This document shows, piece after piece, positions 42,615 through 50,879 of a DNA stretch of 64,000 nucleotides. The stretch's first letter is position 1, and each line of letters begins with the position of its first letter. Position numbers and translations under genes: made by a program. Origin of the DNA: Pelosinus sp. IPA-1 (GTDB taxonomy: Bacteria > Bacillota > Negativicutes > DSM-13327); NCBI RefSeq assembly GCF_030269905.1, contig NZ_BSVC01000002.1, positions 408,419 to 472,418 on the forward strand, in the 5' to 3' direction. The notes under the pieces are model-generated. The model searched no databases and was not told the DNA's origin. It was given only the letters and a program-made list of their open reading frames with translations.

Positions 42615-44111
42615 ATGCAGACAGTAACTAAGTTGGGTATTCAGCCTGTAGAACAATCCTTTTTTAAACGTTTTGGTTTGATTATAGGTGTATTGATATT
42701 GCTTGGTATTGTACTCATGCCGACTCCTGAAGGGCTACCGATAGCAGGGCAGCGAATGCTCGCTATATTAGTATTTTCCGTTATTGTTTGGATGACAGAT
42801 ACTATTTCCTATCCAGCCAGCGCTGCTGTCATTATGGCATTAATGGCATTTTTGATTGGCACCTCACCAAATGTGGCCGATGCGAAAACAGTTATTGGAA
42901 CAACAAAGGGCTTAACTATGGCCTTAGACGGTTTTAGTAATACCGCATTGGCCCTAGTCGGTGGGGCACTTTTTATTGCCGCTGCTATGATGCAAACGGG
43001 GTTAGATAAACGGATTGCTTTGGTTGTCCTATCAAAAATCGGTGCAAAAACCAATCGAGTATTAATTGGCGTAATTTTGGTAGGATTTATCCTTAGCTTT
43101 TTTGTTCCAAGTACTACAGCTCGTGTGTCTTGTATGGTACCTATTGTTATGGGGATTATCGGGGCCTTTGGTGTAGATTTTAAAAGTAAGTTCGCGGGTA
43201 TGATGATGATTGCGGTTGCACAAGCAGATAGCATTTGGAATGTAGGGATTAAAACAGCAGCTGCGCAAAATATGATTGCTTTAGGTTTTATTGAGAAACA
43301 ACTTGGCATTTATATTAGCTGGCTTGATTGGTTCATCGCTGCAGTGCCCTTTGCAGTGTTTATGTCTGTAGCTTTGTACTATGTATTAATGAAGCTTATG
43401 CCTCCAGAAACAGATGAAATTTCTGGTGGGAAAGAAGCGGTTGCTAAGGCACTGATCGAACTTGGCCCTATGAAAACAAATGAGAAAAAGTTAATGATAC
43501 TATCAGTAATACTACTCTTTTTGTGGGCTACGGAAAAGATTGTTCATCCTTTTGATACCTCTTCGACTACCATTGCTGCAATTGCAATTATGTTATTACC
43601 TGGTATTGGTATTATGACATGGAAGGAAGCACAAGCTAAGATACCTTGGGGGACATTGCTCTTATTTGGTGTGGGTATTAGCCTTGGTTCGGCTCTTCTA
43701 TCAACAAAGGCTGCTACCTGGCTTGCAAAGATGATTGTTTCTGCTTTTGGCTTGCAGACGATGCCGATACTAATGGTTCTCGCTATTCTTGCAGCATTTC
43801 TCATTATTATTCATCTTGGTTTTGCCAGTGCTACTGCATTGGCAGCAGCGATGATACCAATTATAATATCCATGCTGCAAGGAGTGCAGACTCCTGGCGT
43901 TAATGTAGTAGGCATGACCATGATTCTGCAATATGTAGTTAGCTTTGGTTTTATTTTACCAGTAAATGCGCCGCAAAACATGGTAGCCTATGGTACGGAT
44001 ACTTTTGAAGTAAAAGACTTTATAAAAACAGGCATTCCATTAACAATCATTGCTTACGCTTTGATTCTAATTCTTGGAGCGACTTATTGGAAATGGTTAG
44101 GGTTAGTGTAG
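42615..44111 (+). CDS. DASS (SLC13) family carboxylate:Na+ symporter
   Basis: The 498-residue protein has about twelve membrane segments with the two paired DASS regions: GGALFIAAAMMQTG with FFVPSTTARVSCMVPI in the first half, and GLQTMPILMVLAILAAF with PVNAPQNMVAYG in the second. It imports a di- or tricarboxylate, and its place after korDABC suggests 2-oxoglutarate, malate or citrate uptake feeding the oxidoreductase. AGGAGG precedes the ATG. A strong terminator follows. Confidence 0.88.
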   Translation: MQTVTKLGIQPVEQSFFKRFGLIIGVLILLGIVLMPTPEGLPIAGQRMLAILVFSVIVWMTDTISYPASAAVIMALMAFLIGTSPNVADAKTVIGTTKGLTMALDGFSNTALALVGGALFIAAAMMQTGLDKRIALVVLSKIGAKTNRVLIGVILVGFILSFFVPSTTARVSCMVPIVMGIIGAFGVDFKSKFAGMMMIAVAQADSIWNVGIKTAAAQNMIALGFIEKQLGIYISWLDWFIAAVPFAVFMSVALYYVLMKLMPPETDEISGGKEAVAKALIELGPMKTNEKKLMILSVILLFLWATEKIVHPFDTSSTTIAAIAIMLLPGIGIMTWKEAQAKIPWGTLLLFGVGISLGSALLSTKAATWLAKMIVSAFGLQTMPILMVLAILAAFLIIIHLGFASATALAAAMIPIIISMLQGVQTPGVNVVGMTMILQYVVSFGFILPVNAPQNMVAYGTDTFEVKDFIKTGIPLTIIAYALILILGATYWKWLGLV

Positions 44112-44114
44112 TCA

Positions 44115-44152
44115 AAAAGGAAGCGGCATCTTTAGATGCCGCTTCCTTTTTT
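44115..44152 (+). terminator. Terminator of the kor operon
   Basis: AAAAAGGAAGCGGCATC and GATGCCGCTTCCTTTTT form a perfect 17-bp stem over TTTA. ATCAGAATTTATAA begins 6 bases after. Confidence 0.92.
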
Positions 44153-44154
44153 AT

Positions 44155-44292
44155 GGTATCAGAATTTATAAGTTTCTAGTTAAAAAGATTGAACCACAAA
44201 GACACAATGCCGCTATCGCGGCACACAAAGAAGATGGGAATGAAATAGATAGAACCCCTTTGTGACCTTTGTGTCTTTGTGGTTTAAAAAGG
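44155..44292. repeat. Intergenic repeat family R2, copy C
   Basis: The core hairpin is 44191-44284, with GAACCACAAAGACACA on the left and TGTGTCTTTGTGGTTT on the right. The inner GCCGC-TATC-GCGGC stem and the 35-base lead sequence match copy B1. It sits between the kor terminator and the lipoprotein deacetylase promoter. Confidence 0.82.
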
Positions 44293-44381
44293 TTTTCTTA
44301 TTCAGTGTTCTTACAGCGTGCTTGTGAATTGTGGCGTATAAAAGAGTTAATCAAGTGTTAAGCTAATCGAGGGGGAATGAT

Positions 44382-45188
44382 ATGAAAAGAAATCATGTTA
44401 CTATTCTATATAGTTTGCTTATCCTAATTTTATTAGTCACTGCTTGTTCTCCACTAAAGAAGCCGGAGAATTCGGTAGATCCGTCGCCTAAAGAAGATGT
44501 ACCCTCGCCAATACATGATAAATACAAAAGAGGCCAGAACATTCCAGGGAAACTATATTGGGCTGGTAGTGCTGAGGATAAAAAAGTTGCGTTAACTTTC
44601 GATGATGGTCCAGAGGATCATTGGACTCCTAAAATTCTGGCGATATTAAAAGAAAAAAATGTAAAAGCTACTTTTTTTGTTATTGGTAAACAAGCGCAAG
44701 CATATCCCGAAATGTTACAGAAAATTGATGCCGAAGGGCATGTGATTGGCAACCACACCTTAGATCATACTAGTTTAATCACGCTGGATAAACAGGCAAT
44801 CGCAAAAGAATTAGAAGAATGTTCATCCATAATACATAGCATAACAGGAAAGACGCCCAAATTAGTTAGGCCCCCTTTTGGTTTTCATAATGAGAATGTG
44901 GACTCTGTTATTTATTCCAAAAACCAGTTTATTATTCTTTGGTCAGTAGATACAGACGATTGGAAGGGGTTCGATTCGGCAACTGTGAAAGATCGAGTAA
45001 TCCCAAAGATGAAAAATGGCTACATTGTGTTACAGCATGATGGAGTCAATCCTCATTTAGGGGGAAGTGTGGAAGCTTTACCTGTGATAATTGATGAATT
45101 GAAAAAACAAGGCTACAGTTTTGTTACAATTCCCGAATTGTTAGAGCTGCCTCCTTATGAGGAAAAGGATTTTGATAGGATCGATTAA
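44382..45188 (+). CDS. Lipoprotein polysaccharide deacetylase
   Basis: The 268-residue protein has a lipobox LVTAC with the lipidated Cys at residue 22. A linker leads to a NodB domain: TFDDGPEDHWTPK, GNHTLDHTSL, RPPFGFHNE and LQHDG. It probably trims acetyl groups from cell-wall or capsule glycans at the membrane surface. GAGGGGG precedes the ATG. The soluble homologue is at 18147. Confidence 0.9.
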   Translation: MKRNHVTILYSLLILILLVTACSPLKKPENSVDPSPKEDVPSPIHDKYKRGQNIPGKLYWAGSAEDKKVALTFDDGPEDHWTPKILAILKEKNVKATFFVIGKQAQAYPEMLQKIDAEGHVIGNHTLDHTSLITLDKQAIAKELEECSSIIHSITGKTPKLVRPPFGFHNENVDSVIYSKNQFIILWSVDTDDWKGFDSATVKDRVIPKMKNGYIVLQHDGVNPHLGGSVEALPVIIDELKKQGYSFVTIPELLELPPYEEKDFDRID

Positions 45189-45373
45189 GCTCCTTTAAGG
45201 GAATAGTTGTAGCATTTTATATTGAATGTTACAATAAGGAAAGAGAAAAAGAAAAATTTTCCTATAGGGTAAAATATAGCATTGGTATGAATACACTTAA
45301 TGGCAATAGTAAATACGAGAGGAGTGAAACGTAGTGATTTCTATCAGCGGATAGAAATTGACTAGGGATAAAA

Positions 45374-46603
45374 ATGGATACTAAAATGTTAGAAAAATAT
45401 GCACGTCTAATTGTAAAAACAGGGGTAAATATTCAAAAGGGGCAGACAATGGTGATTACGTCTCCGATTGAATGTGCCTCTTTTGCTAGAATGGTAGCGC
45501 AGTTTGCCTACGAAGAAGGCGCAAGGGATGTTGTTCTAAATTGGAAAGATGAATTATTGGCAAAAATTCGCTTCATGCAGGCTCCCGAAGAAGTATTTGA
45601 AGAATTTCCTGAATGGCAAAAGGAATTTTATTTATCCTATGTAAAACAAGGAGCTGCTTTTGTCAGTATTGCAGCATCGGATCCAGAATTATTTAAGGAT
45701 GTCAATCCTGGCAGATTAGTTAAAGTCCAAAAGGCTAGTAATACGGCACTTAAGGAATATCGGGAAAGAATCATGAGTAATAAAAACTCTTGGTGTGTTG
45801 TGTCTATTCCAACAACGGCTTGGGCTAAAAAGGTGTTCCCAAAACTATCAGAGGAACAAGCGGTTGAAGCCTTATGGGAAGCGATTTTAAAGACGGTAAG
45901 AGTAGATACCACAGATCCTGTCGCTGCCTGGGAAGAACATAAACGAAATTTGAAAAAACATGCAGAGTTTTTAAATACGCATCAATTTCAATTCCTTCAG
46001 TACAAAAATTCCTTAGGTACGGATTTAAGAATTGAGCTTCCAAAAAATCATGTATGGCTTGGCGGCTCAGAGTTTACTCCAGAGGGCTTAGAGTTTCTTG
46101 CGAATATGCCTACAGAAGAAGTTTTTACTATGCCAAAGAAGACTGGGGCGAATGGAACGGTATTCAGCTCAAAACCGCTTAACTACAATGGGAATCTAAT
46201 TGATGATTTTTCTCTTACTTTTAAGGAAGGAAAAGTTGTTGATTTTACAGCGAAACAAGGCTACGAAATTTTAAAAGGACTGGTTGAGACTGACGAGGGG
46301 TCTCATTTTCTTGGTGAGGTGGCATTAGTACCTTACAACTCGCCAATTTCAAATTCAAATATACTATATTACAATACTCTCTTTGATGAAAATGCTTCTT
46401 GTCATTTAGCCATAGGCAAAGCCTATCCTGTATGTATCAAAGACGGAGAAAATATGAGTAATGAAGAACTAAAAGCCTTAGGTGTAAATGATTCTTTAAC
46501 GCATGTAGATTTTATGATAGGGACAAAGGATCTTGAAATCATCGGAATTACAGCAGAAGGAAAAGAAATTGCTGTATTTAAAAATGGCGATTTTGCATTT
46601 TAG
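45374..46603 (+). CDS. M29-family aminopeptidase (AmpS-type)
   Basis: The 409-residue protein matches thermophilic-type M29 aminopeptidases: KYARLIVKTGVNIQKGQTMVI at the start, ANMPTEEVFTMPKKTGANGTV in the middle, and FDENASCHLAIGKAYP toward the end, where Glu, His and Asp residues bind two metal ions. It releases N-terminal residues from peptides in the cytoplasm. No strong ribosome site is seen directly before the ATG. Confidence 0.9.
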   Translation: MDTKMLEKYARLIVKTGVNIQKGQTMVITSPIECASFARMVAQFAYEEGARDVVLNWKDELLAKIRFMQAPEEVFEEFPEWQKEFYLSYVKQGAAFVSIAASDPELFKDVNPGRLVKVQKASNTALKEYRERIMSNKNSWCVVSIPTTAWAKKVFPKLSEEQAVEALWEAILKTVRVDTTDPVAAWEEHKRNLKKHAEFLNTHQFQFLQYKNSLGTDLRIELPKNHVWLGGSEFTPEGLEFLANMPTEEVFTMPKKTGANGTVFSSKPLNYNGNLIDDFSLTFKEGKVVDFTAKQGYEILKGLVETDEGSHFLGEVALVPYNSPISNSNILYYNTLFDENASCHLAIGKAYPVCIKDGENMSNEELKALGVNDSLTHVDFMIGTKDLEIIGITAEGKEIAVFKNGDFAF

Positions 46604-46626
46604 GTAGAATAGTGATCTGCTTGTTT

Positions 46627-46664
46627 AAAAAACGGCTACTCCACAAGGGGTAGCCGTTTTTCTT
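46627..46664 (+). terminator. Terminator of the aminopeptidase gene
   Basis: AAAAACGGCTACTCC and GGGGTAGCCGTTTTT form a near-perfect stem over ACAA, then TCTT. Confidence 0.87.
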
Positions 46665-46693
46665 AGACGCAGGTTACGTTATGTATATGTATT

Positions 46694-46951
46694 CTAGGAT
46701 TTAACAATCGATACAACTTGGTACATACAACCGCCATATTCGTTCAATTGCTGCTTTAACTCTGCTGCGCTGATTGTTTCGGCGGCTGTTTCGATAGCAA
46801 TCGTAGCTGTGCTGCCTGTTTTATTAGAAGAAGCAGAGACTTGCTTAATATGGACAAACGGTAAATCGGATTTACGAATACTGCCGATAATTTCTTCAAT
46901 ACTTCGCTCTGTATTGCCGATTTCTAGTTGGAAAACATCATGTTTAGTCAA
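46694..46951 (-). CDS. Small conserved-looking protein, unknown
   Basis: The start is taken at a TTG (46951), with AAGGAG eight bases upstream. The GTG nine bases earlier overlaps that site. The 85-residue product begins MTKHDVFQLEIGNTERS. The alternation of strands and helices (FQLEIG, EEIIGSIRKSD, TATIAIETA, AAELKQQLNEYG, YQVVSIVKS) suggests a small ferredoxin-like or ACT-like fold. Function unknown. Confidence 0.55.
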   Translation of the reverse strand: MTKHDVFQLEIGNTERSIEEIIGSIRKSDLPFVHIKQVSASSNKTGSTATIAIETAAETISAAELKQQLNEYGGCMYQVVSIVKS

Positions 46952-47172
46952 GGTACTCACTCCTTATTTTATTAGTCAAATCAGGGTTATGTTATTTTCT
47001 AAATTACTTCGACAGATAGACAGGAATTCCTTCATGAAATTACCTAGTAATTAATATTTATTATTCAAACAAGTGTAAGAACTATTTTCTTGATATGAAA
47101 TAAGCTATGAAGTAAGATAAGCAAATAGGGTAACATGGATTCATTTTAGTTTTAGTGGGAGGAAATGGGTAG

Positions 47173-47799
47173 ATGGTAAAAAGAATCTTTTATTTATTTT
47201 GGGGGTTACTACTTTTTGGTCTTGGCATTGTACTGACGATTAAGAGTAACTTGGGGGCGGCACCTTGGGATGCTTTTCATCTAGGATTAATTCTTTACTT
47301 TCCTTTGACTTTAGGGCAGGTATCCCAATTAACAGGAATTCTTGTTATCCTAATCAGTTACTTTTTGGGAATTAAACCTGGTTGGGGAACGGTTGCGAAT
47401 ATGTATTTCATTGGTATTTTTATAGATTATTTCATGGCAAGTTCTTGGCTTTTCGTTCCTACCTCTTGGTTATCCCAATTAGGAATGTTATTAGTTGGTA
47501 TTTGGATTATCGGTTGGGCAAGTTTCTTTTACCTTTCCGCTGCTTTTGGGGCAGGTCCAAGGGATAGTTTTATGGTTGGTTCCATTGAGAAAACAGGTTG
47601 GCCTGTGTGGAAGGTAAGAACAGTTATAGAAACGAGTGTAGCTGCACTTGGCTATTTTCTAGGGGGACCAGTGGGGATCGGTACAATCATTATCGCATTT
47701 ACTCTTGGGCCCTCCATCCAATGGGCTTTTTCCATCATGGGGAAACGGGCCCAAGATATAGAACACGATTCCTTGGTGATTCGAAGTAGGGAGTCGTGA
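47173..47799 (+). CDS. YczE/YitT-type integral membrane protein
   Basis: The 208-residue protein has five or six membrane helices and the family segments GLGIVLTIKSNLGAAPWDAF and AAFGAGPRDSFMVG. YczE-like proteins are membrane proteins of unclear function, in Bacillus linked to peptide production. GGAGG lies before the ATG. Confidence 0.8.
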   Translation: MVKRIFYLFWGLLLFGLGIVLTIKSNLGAAPWDAFHLGLILYFPLTLGQVSQLTGILVILISYFLGIKPGWGTVANMYFIGIFIDYFMASSWLFVPTSWLSQLGMLLVGIWIIGWASFFYLSAAFGAGPRDSFMVGSIEKTGWPVWKVRTVIETSVAALGYFLGGPVGIGTIIIAFTLGPSIQWAFSIMGKRAQDIEHDSLVIRSRES

Positions 47800-47920
47800 A
47801 CCGATCTATTTCTAGAAATGAATGGAAAAAAGGTAAACATGGCAGGACTTTAGGAATTTTTGTAAAATAGTTTCTAAATAAGTTATATAGACCATAGCAT
47901 GAAGCGAATGGAGGAGAAAA

Positions 47921-48673
47921 ATGAAAATCGTTAGGTACGAACATGAGGGGAACATTAAGTTTGGTGTATTGCAGGGTAAGCATATTAATGTACTAAATGG
48001 TGATGTTTTTAGCGAGTACCAAATTACAAAGGAAATACTTTCGTTAGCAAATGTGAAACTGCTGAGCCCTTGCGTTATTTCTAAGGCTGTTTGTGTAGGT
48101 CTTAATTATCATGGACATGCTAAAGAAATGAATTTAGAACTTCCAGCTCAGCCCTTATTCTTTTTAAAACCTTCTTCTGCTTTAAATCATCCAGGAGGAA
48201 ATATTGAGTATCCTTCCATTAGTCAAGATGTACATTATGAAGCTGAACTTGCTATCGTGATTAAAAAATTAGCAAAGAAGGTTAAGGCAGAGGAAGCTGA
48301 GAAGTATATTTTGGGATATACTTGCGCAAATGATGTAACGGCTAGAGATATTCAAAAAATGGATGGACAATGGACAAGGGCGAAATCATTCGATACCTTT
48401 TTGCCTTTGGGGCCGTGTATTGAAACGGAAATCGATGCTAGTAATATAAATATTAAACTATACTTAAATGACCAATTAAAGCAAAGCTCGAATACAAGTG
48501 ATTTAATCTTCAAAGTTCCTGAAATCGTGGCTCGTGTTTCGGAAGTCATGACCTTGTATCCAGGTGATGTAATTTTGACAGGTACTCCTTCTGGGGTGGG
48601 CCCGATGCAAGCAGGTGATACTGTAACTGTTGAAATCGAAGGAATTGGTAGATTGAGTAATGTCGTCGTATAA
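47921..48673 (+). CDS. Fumarylacetoacetate hydrolase-family protein
   Basis: The 250-residue protein has the FAH family core: VGLNYHGHAKEMNLE, FLKPSSALNHPGG, the metal-binding EAELAIVI, YTCANDVTARDIQ, and LTGTPSGVGPMQAGD at the end. Members split or decarboxylate 2-hydroxy-hepta-dienedioate-type or oxaloacetate-type acids. The substrate is unknown. GGAGG precedes the ATG. The glucosaminidase gene follows 29 bases after its stop. Confidence 0.9.
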   Translation: MKIVRYEHEGNIKFGVLQGKHINVLNGDVFSEYQITKEILSLANVKLLSPCVISKAVCVGLNYHGHAKEMNLELPAQPLFFLKPSSALNHPGGNIEYPSISQDVHYEAELAIVIKKLAKKVKAEEAEKYILGYTCANDVTARDIQKMDGQWTRAKSFDTFLPLGPCIETEIDASNINIKLYLNDQLKQSSNTSDLIFKVPEIVARVSEVMTLYPGDVILTGTPSGVGPMQAGDTVTVEIEGIGRLSNVVV

Positions 48674-48702
48674 TACAAGTATTGTACTTTTGGGAGGTAA
48701 AG

Positions 48703-49368
48703 TTGAAGAAGTTCATTTTTTTTAGAATTAGTATTTTAGTGATAATGTTTTTTGTGTTGCAAGTTTCTAGTACATTTGCTTTTGGTGGTAATTTTAATCC
48801 AATGCTTACCCAAAAGCCTACAGTTGTAAATAAAGATTTGTTAAAATCGGGAATGGTATTTGATCTAACGATCATGGGGGATCCAATCGCCACGAAGGAG
48901 CAATGTGTTAGTTATTTGCTCCGGCATAATCCCTTTCCTCTAATCACGACAACTCCGAAACAGTTGGTTGACTATTACTACTTAGAAGGGGGCATTGAGG
49001 GGATTCGACCAGATCTGGCATTTGCACAAGCATTACATGAGACGGGCAACTTCCGTTACGGCGGAGATGTGAGTCCTATGCAAAATAATTATTCCGGATT
49101 AGGGACTACTGGTAACGGTGTCAAAGGTGCTTGGTTCCCATCGGCAGAAATTGGTGTAAGGGCACAAATTCAACATTTGCTAGCTTATACAGCAACGCGC
49201 CCACCTGTGATGTCAGTTGTTGATCCTCGCTATGAACTGGTAAAACGATCGGAAAAATTTGGACAGTCTCTTACTTGGACAAATCTAAATGGGAAATGGG
49301 CTGTTCCTGGGAATACATATGGACAAATGATACTCAAAATACATGAGAAAATTATAACTGAAAAATAA
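48703..49368 (+). CDS. Exported glucosaminidase-family cell-wall hydrolase
   Basis: The start is a TTG at 48703, with GGGAGG seven bases upstream. The 221-residue product has a signal peptide (cleavage near STFA-F). The domain has IRPDLAFAQALHETGNF (catalytic Glu) and NNYSGLGTTGNG, typical of the glucosaminidase fold that cuts peptidoglycan glycan chains. An R1 repeat copy follows directly. Confidence 0.83.
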   Translation: MKKFIFFRISILVIMFFVLQVSSTFAFGGNFNPMLTQKPTVVNKDLLKSGMVFDLTIMGDPIATKEQCVSYLLRHNPFPLITTTPKQLVDYYYLEGGIEGIRPDLAFAQALHETGNFRYGGDVSPMQNNYSGLGTTGNGVKGAWFPSAEIGVRAQIQHLLAYTATRPPVMSVVDPRYELVKRSEKFGQSLTWTNLNGKWAVPGNTYGQMILKIHEKIITEK

Positions 49369-49371
49369 TGA

Positions 49372-49436
49372 TAAAGAACGACTAAGGCTTCTGCCTGCGT
49401 CTGGGGACTTGGCCTAAGCCAAGTCTTTTCTTATTT
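49372..49436 (+). repeat. Intergenic repeat family R1, copy C (3' half)
   Basis: Only the second half of the unit is present: AAGAACGACTAAGGCTTCTG through GACTTGGCCTAAGCCAAGTC and TTTTCTTATTT. It begins four bases after the glucosaminidase stop and may act as that gene's terminator, since GACTTGGC/GCCAAGTC is followed by TTTTCTT. Confidence 0.8.
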
Positions 49437-49548
49437 CTCTAAATTCAAATAAGTGATATTTTTATAAAAATATTAGCATATAAAATAAAGTTGAAAATTC
49501 TTTTCTTGGAGGAAGGATTTGTAATAAGTTTGTCGAAATGGTTTAACT

Positions 49549-49562
49549 TGACTAGTTAGTCA
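49549..49562. promoter_or_regulatory. Dyad TGACT-N4-AGTCA upstream of the RND operon
   Basis: TGACTAGTTAGTCA is a candidate TetR-type operator, fitting the usual control of RND pumps by a TetR repressor. The regulator is not encoded here. The dyad lies about 150 bases before the MFP start. Confidence 0.5.
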
Positions 49563-49710
49563 TTGGATAAAGGAGTGATTTGGATAAGTGTGAGCATGAT
49601 TCTATACCTTTTCTAAGGTATGTTCCATAAAAAAGTTGTGGTACGAGAATACAAGGTCACAATAGGTCGAGGTTAGGGTTAATTTCAGTAGAGTTAAGGA
49701 GGTAAGTGCA

Positions 49711-50868
49711 TTGGTTCATATAAGTTCAAAAGTAAGATGGCGCAATTATATGGTATTAATCATTCTTAGTATGGTGCTTGTAAGTGGTTGCAGTAAGCAG
49801 GGAGCGCCAGCACCCCAGGCTCCAGAGGTAAAGGTTATGCAGGTAGTTCGGAAAGATACTCCGATCGCATATGAATTCGTTGGCACAGTTGAGGCCAAGA
49901 ATGAGGTTCAAGTCAGAGCCAAAGTTTCTGGGAATATAGTGGAGAAAATGGTGACAGGTGGAGCAGTGGTTTCTAAAGGGCAGCCTTTATTTCGCATTGA
50001 CAGCCGTCAGTACAATTCTGCATTATTAACAAACCAAGCGACAGCAGCACAGTCGGAAGCTGTTTTAGCGAGGACTCGCCAAGATGTAGGAAGGTATAAT
50101 CAGCTTGCATCTCAAGGTGCAATTTCCCAGCAGACCTTAGATAATGCTTTATCAGAAGAACAACAAAATGCAGCAGCAGTTAAAGCCAACTGGGCTAAGG
50201 TGCAGCAGGCACAGGAAGATATTGAAGATACTCTCATTGTCTCTCCTTTAGATGGTCGTATTGATGTGAATGACTTAAGTATTGGCAGTTTTGTTACGGC
50301 AGGGTCAACAACTATGGCTACTATTTCTTCTGTTGATCCAGTTATGGTGAAGTTTAGTATGAGTGAAAATGAATACTTACAGTTTGCTAAAAATGGTAAG
50401 GGTGCGTCTCCAACAGAATGGGGGCGGGACTTAAAGCTCATTCTTAGCGATGGTTCTACATATCCTTTAGCGGGTCAGATAGAACAGGTTGATAAGGGGT
50501 TAGCGACTGGTACAGGTACACTCAGTTTTAAAGCAGCTTTTGGCAACCCTAATAAGCTTCTAGTACCAGGTATGTTTGCTCGTGTTGCAGTCCAAAGCGA
50601 GGTTCGCCAAGGAGCTTTATTAATTCCACAAAGGGCTGTACAACAGATGTTAGATAAAACTCTGGTTACTGTTATTGGCGAAGGCGAGAAAACAGAAACA
50701 AGGGCAGTTAAAATGGGCACAAAAGTCGGCAATATGTGGGTAGTAGATGAAGGTGTAACAGAAAATGACCGTATTGTTGTAGAAGGGTTTGCGAAGACTC
50801 CGCCAGGAACACCTGTAACGGTAATAATGATTGGCCCGGATGATTTAAACGCTCCGGCGAAGCAATAG
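49711..50868 (+). CDS. RND efflux periplasmic adaptor (MFP, AcrA/MexA type)
   Basis: The protein has 385 residues from a TTG start with AAGGAGG upstream. The lipobox LVSGC lipidates Cys27. Lipoyl and alpha-hairpin regions follow (GTVEAKNEVQVRAKVSGNI; the QSEAVLARTRQDVGRYNQLA helix), then beta-barrel and membrane-proximal domains. It bridges the inner-membrane pump to an outer-membrane channel, which is not encoded nearby. The pump gene follows 11 bases later. Confidence 0.93.
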   Translation: MVHISSKVRWRNYMVLIILSMVLVSGCSKQGAPAPQAPEVKVMQVVRKDTPIAYEFVGTVEAKNEVQVRAKVSGNIVEKMVTGGAVVSKGQPLFRIDSRQYNSALLTNQATAAQSEAVLARTRQDVGRYNQLASQGAISQQTLDNALSEEQQNAAAVKANWAKVQQAQEDIEDTLIVSPLDGRIDVNDLSIGSFVTAGSTTMATISSVDPVMVKFSMSENEYLQFAKNGKGASPTEWGRDLKLILSDGSTYPLAGQIEQVDKGLATGTGTLSFKAAFGNPNKLLVPGMFARVAVQSEVRQGALLIPQRAVQQMLDKTLVTVIGEGEKTETRAVKMGTKVGNMWVVDEGVTENDRIVVEGFAKTPPGTPVTVIMIGPDDLNAPAKQ

Positions 50869-50879
50869 GAGGTAATCTG

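Noticed and set aside
49549-49562. A tetR gene for the dyad near the RND operon
   Set aside because: No regulator frame exists within several kilobases, so only the operator candidate is reported.
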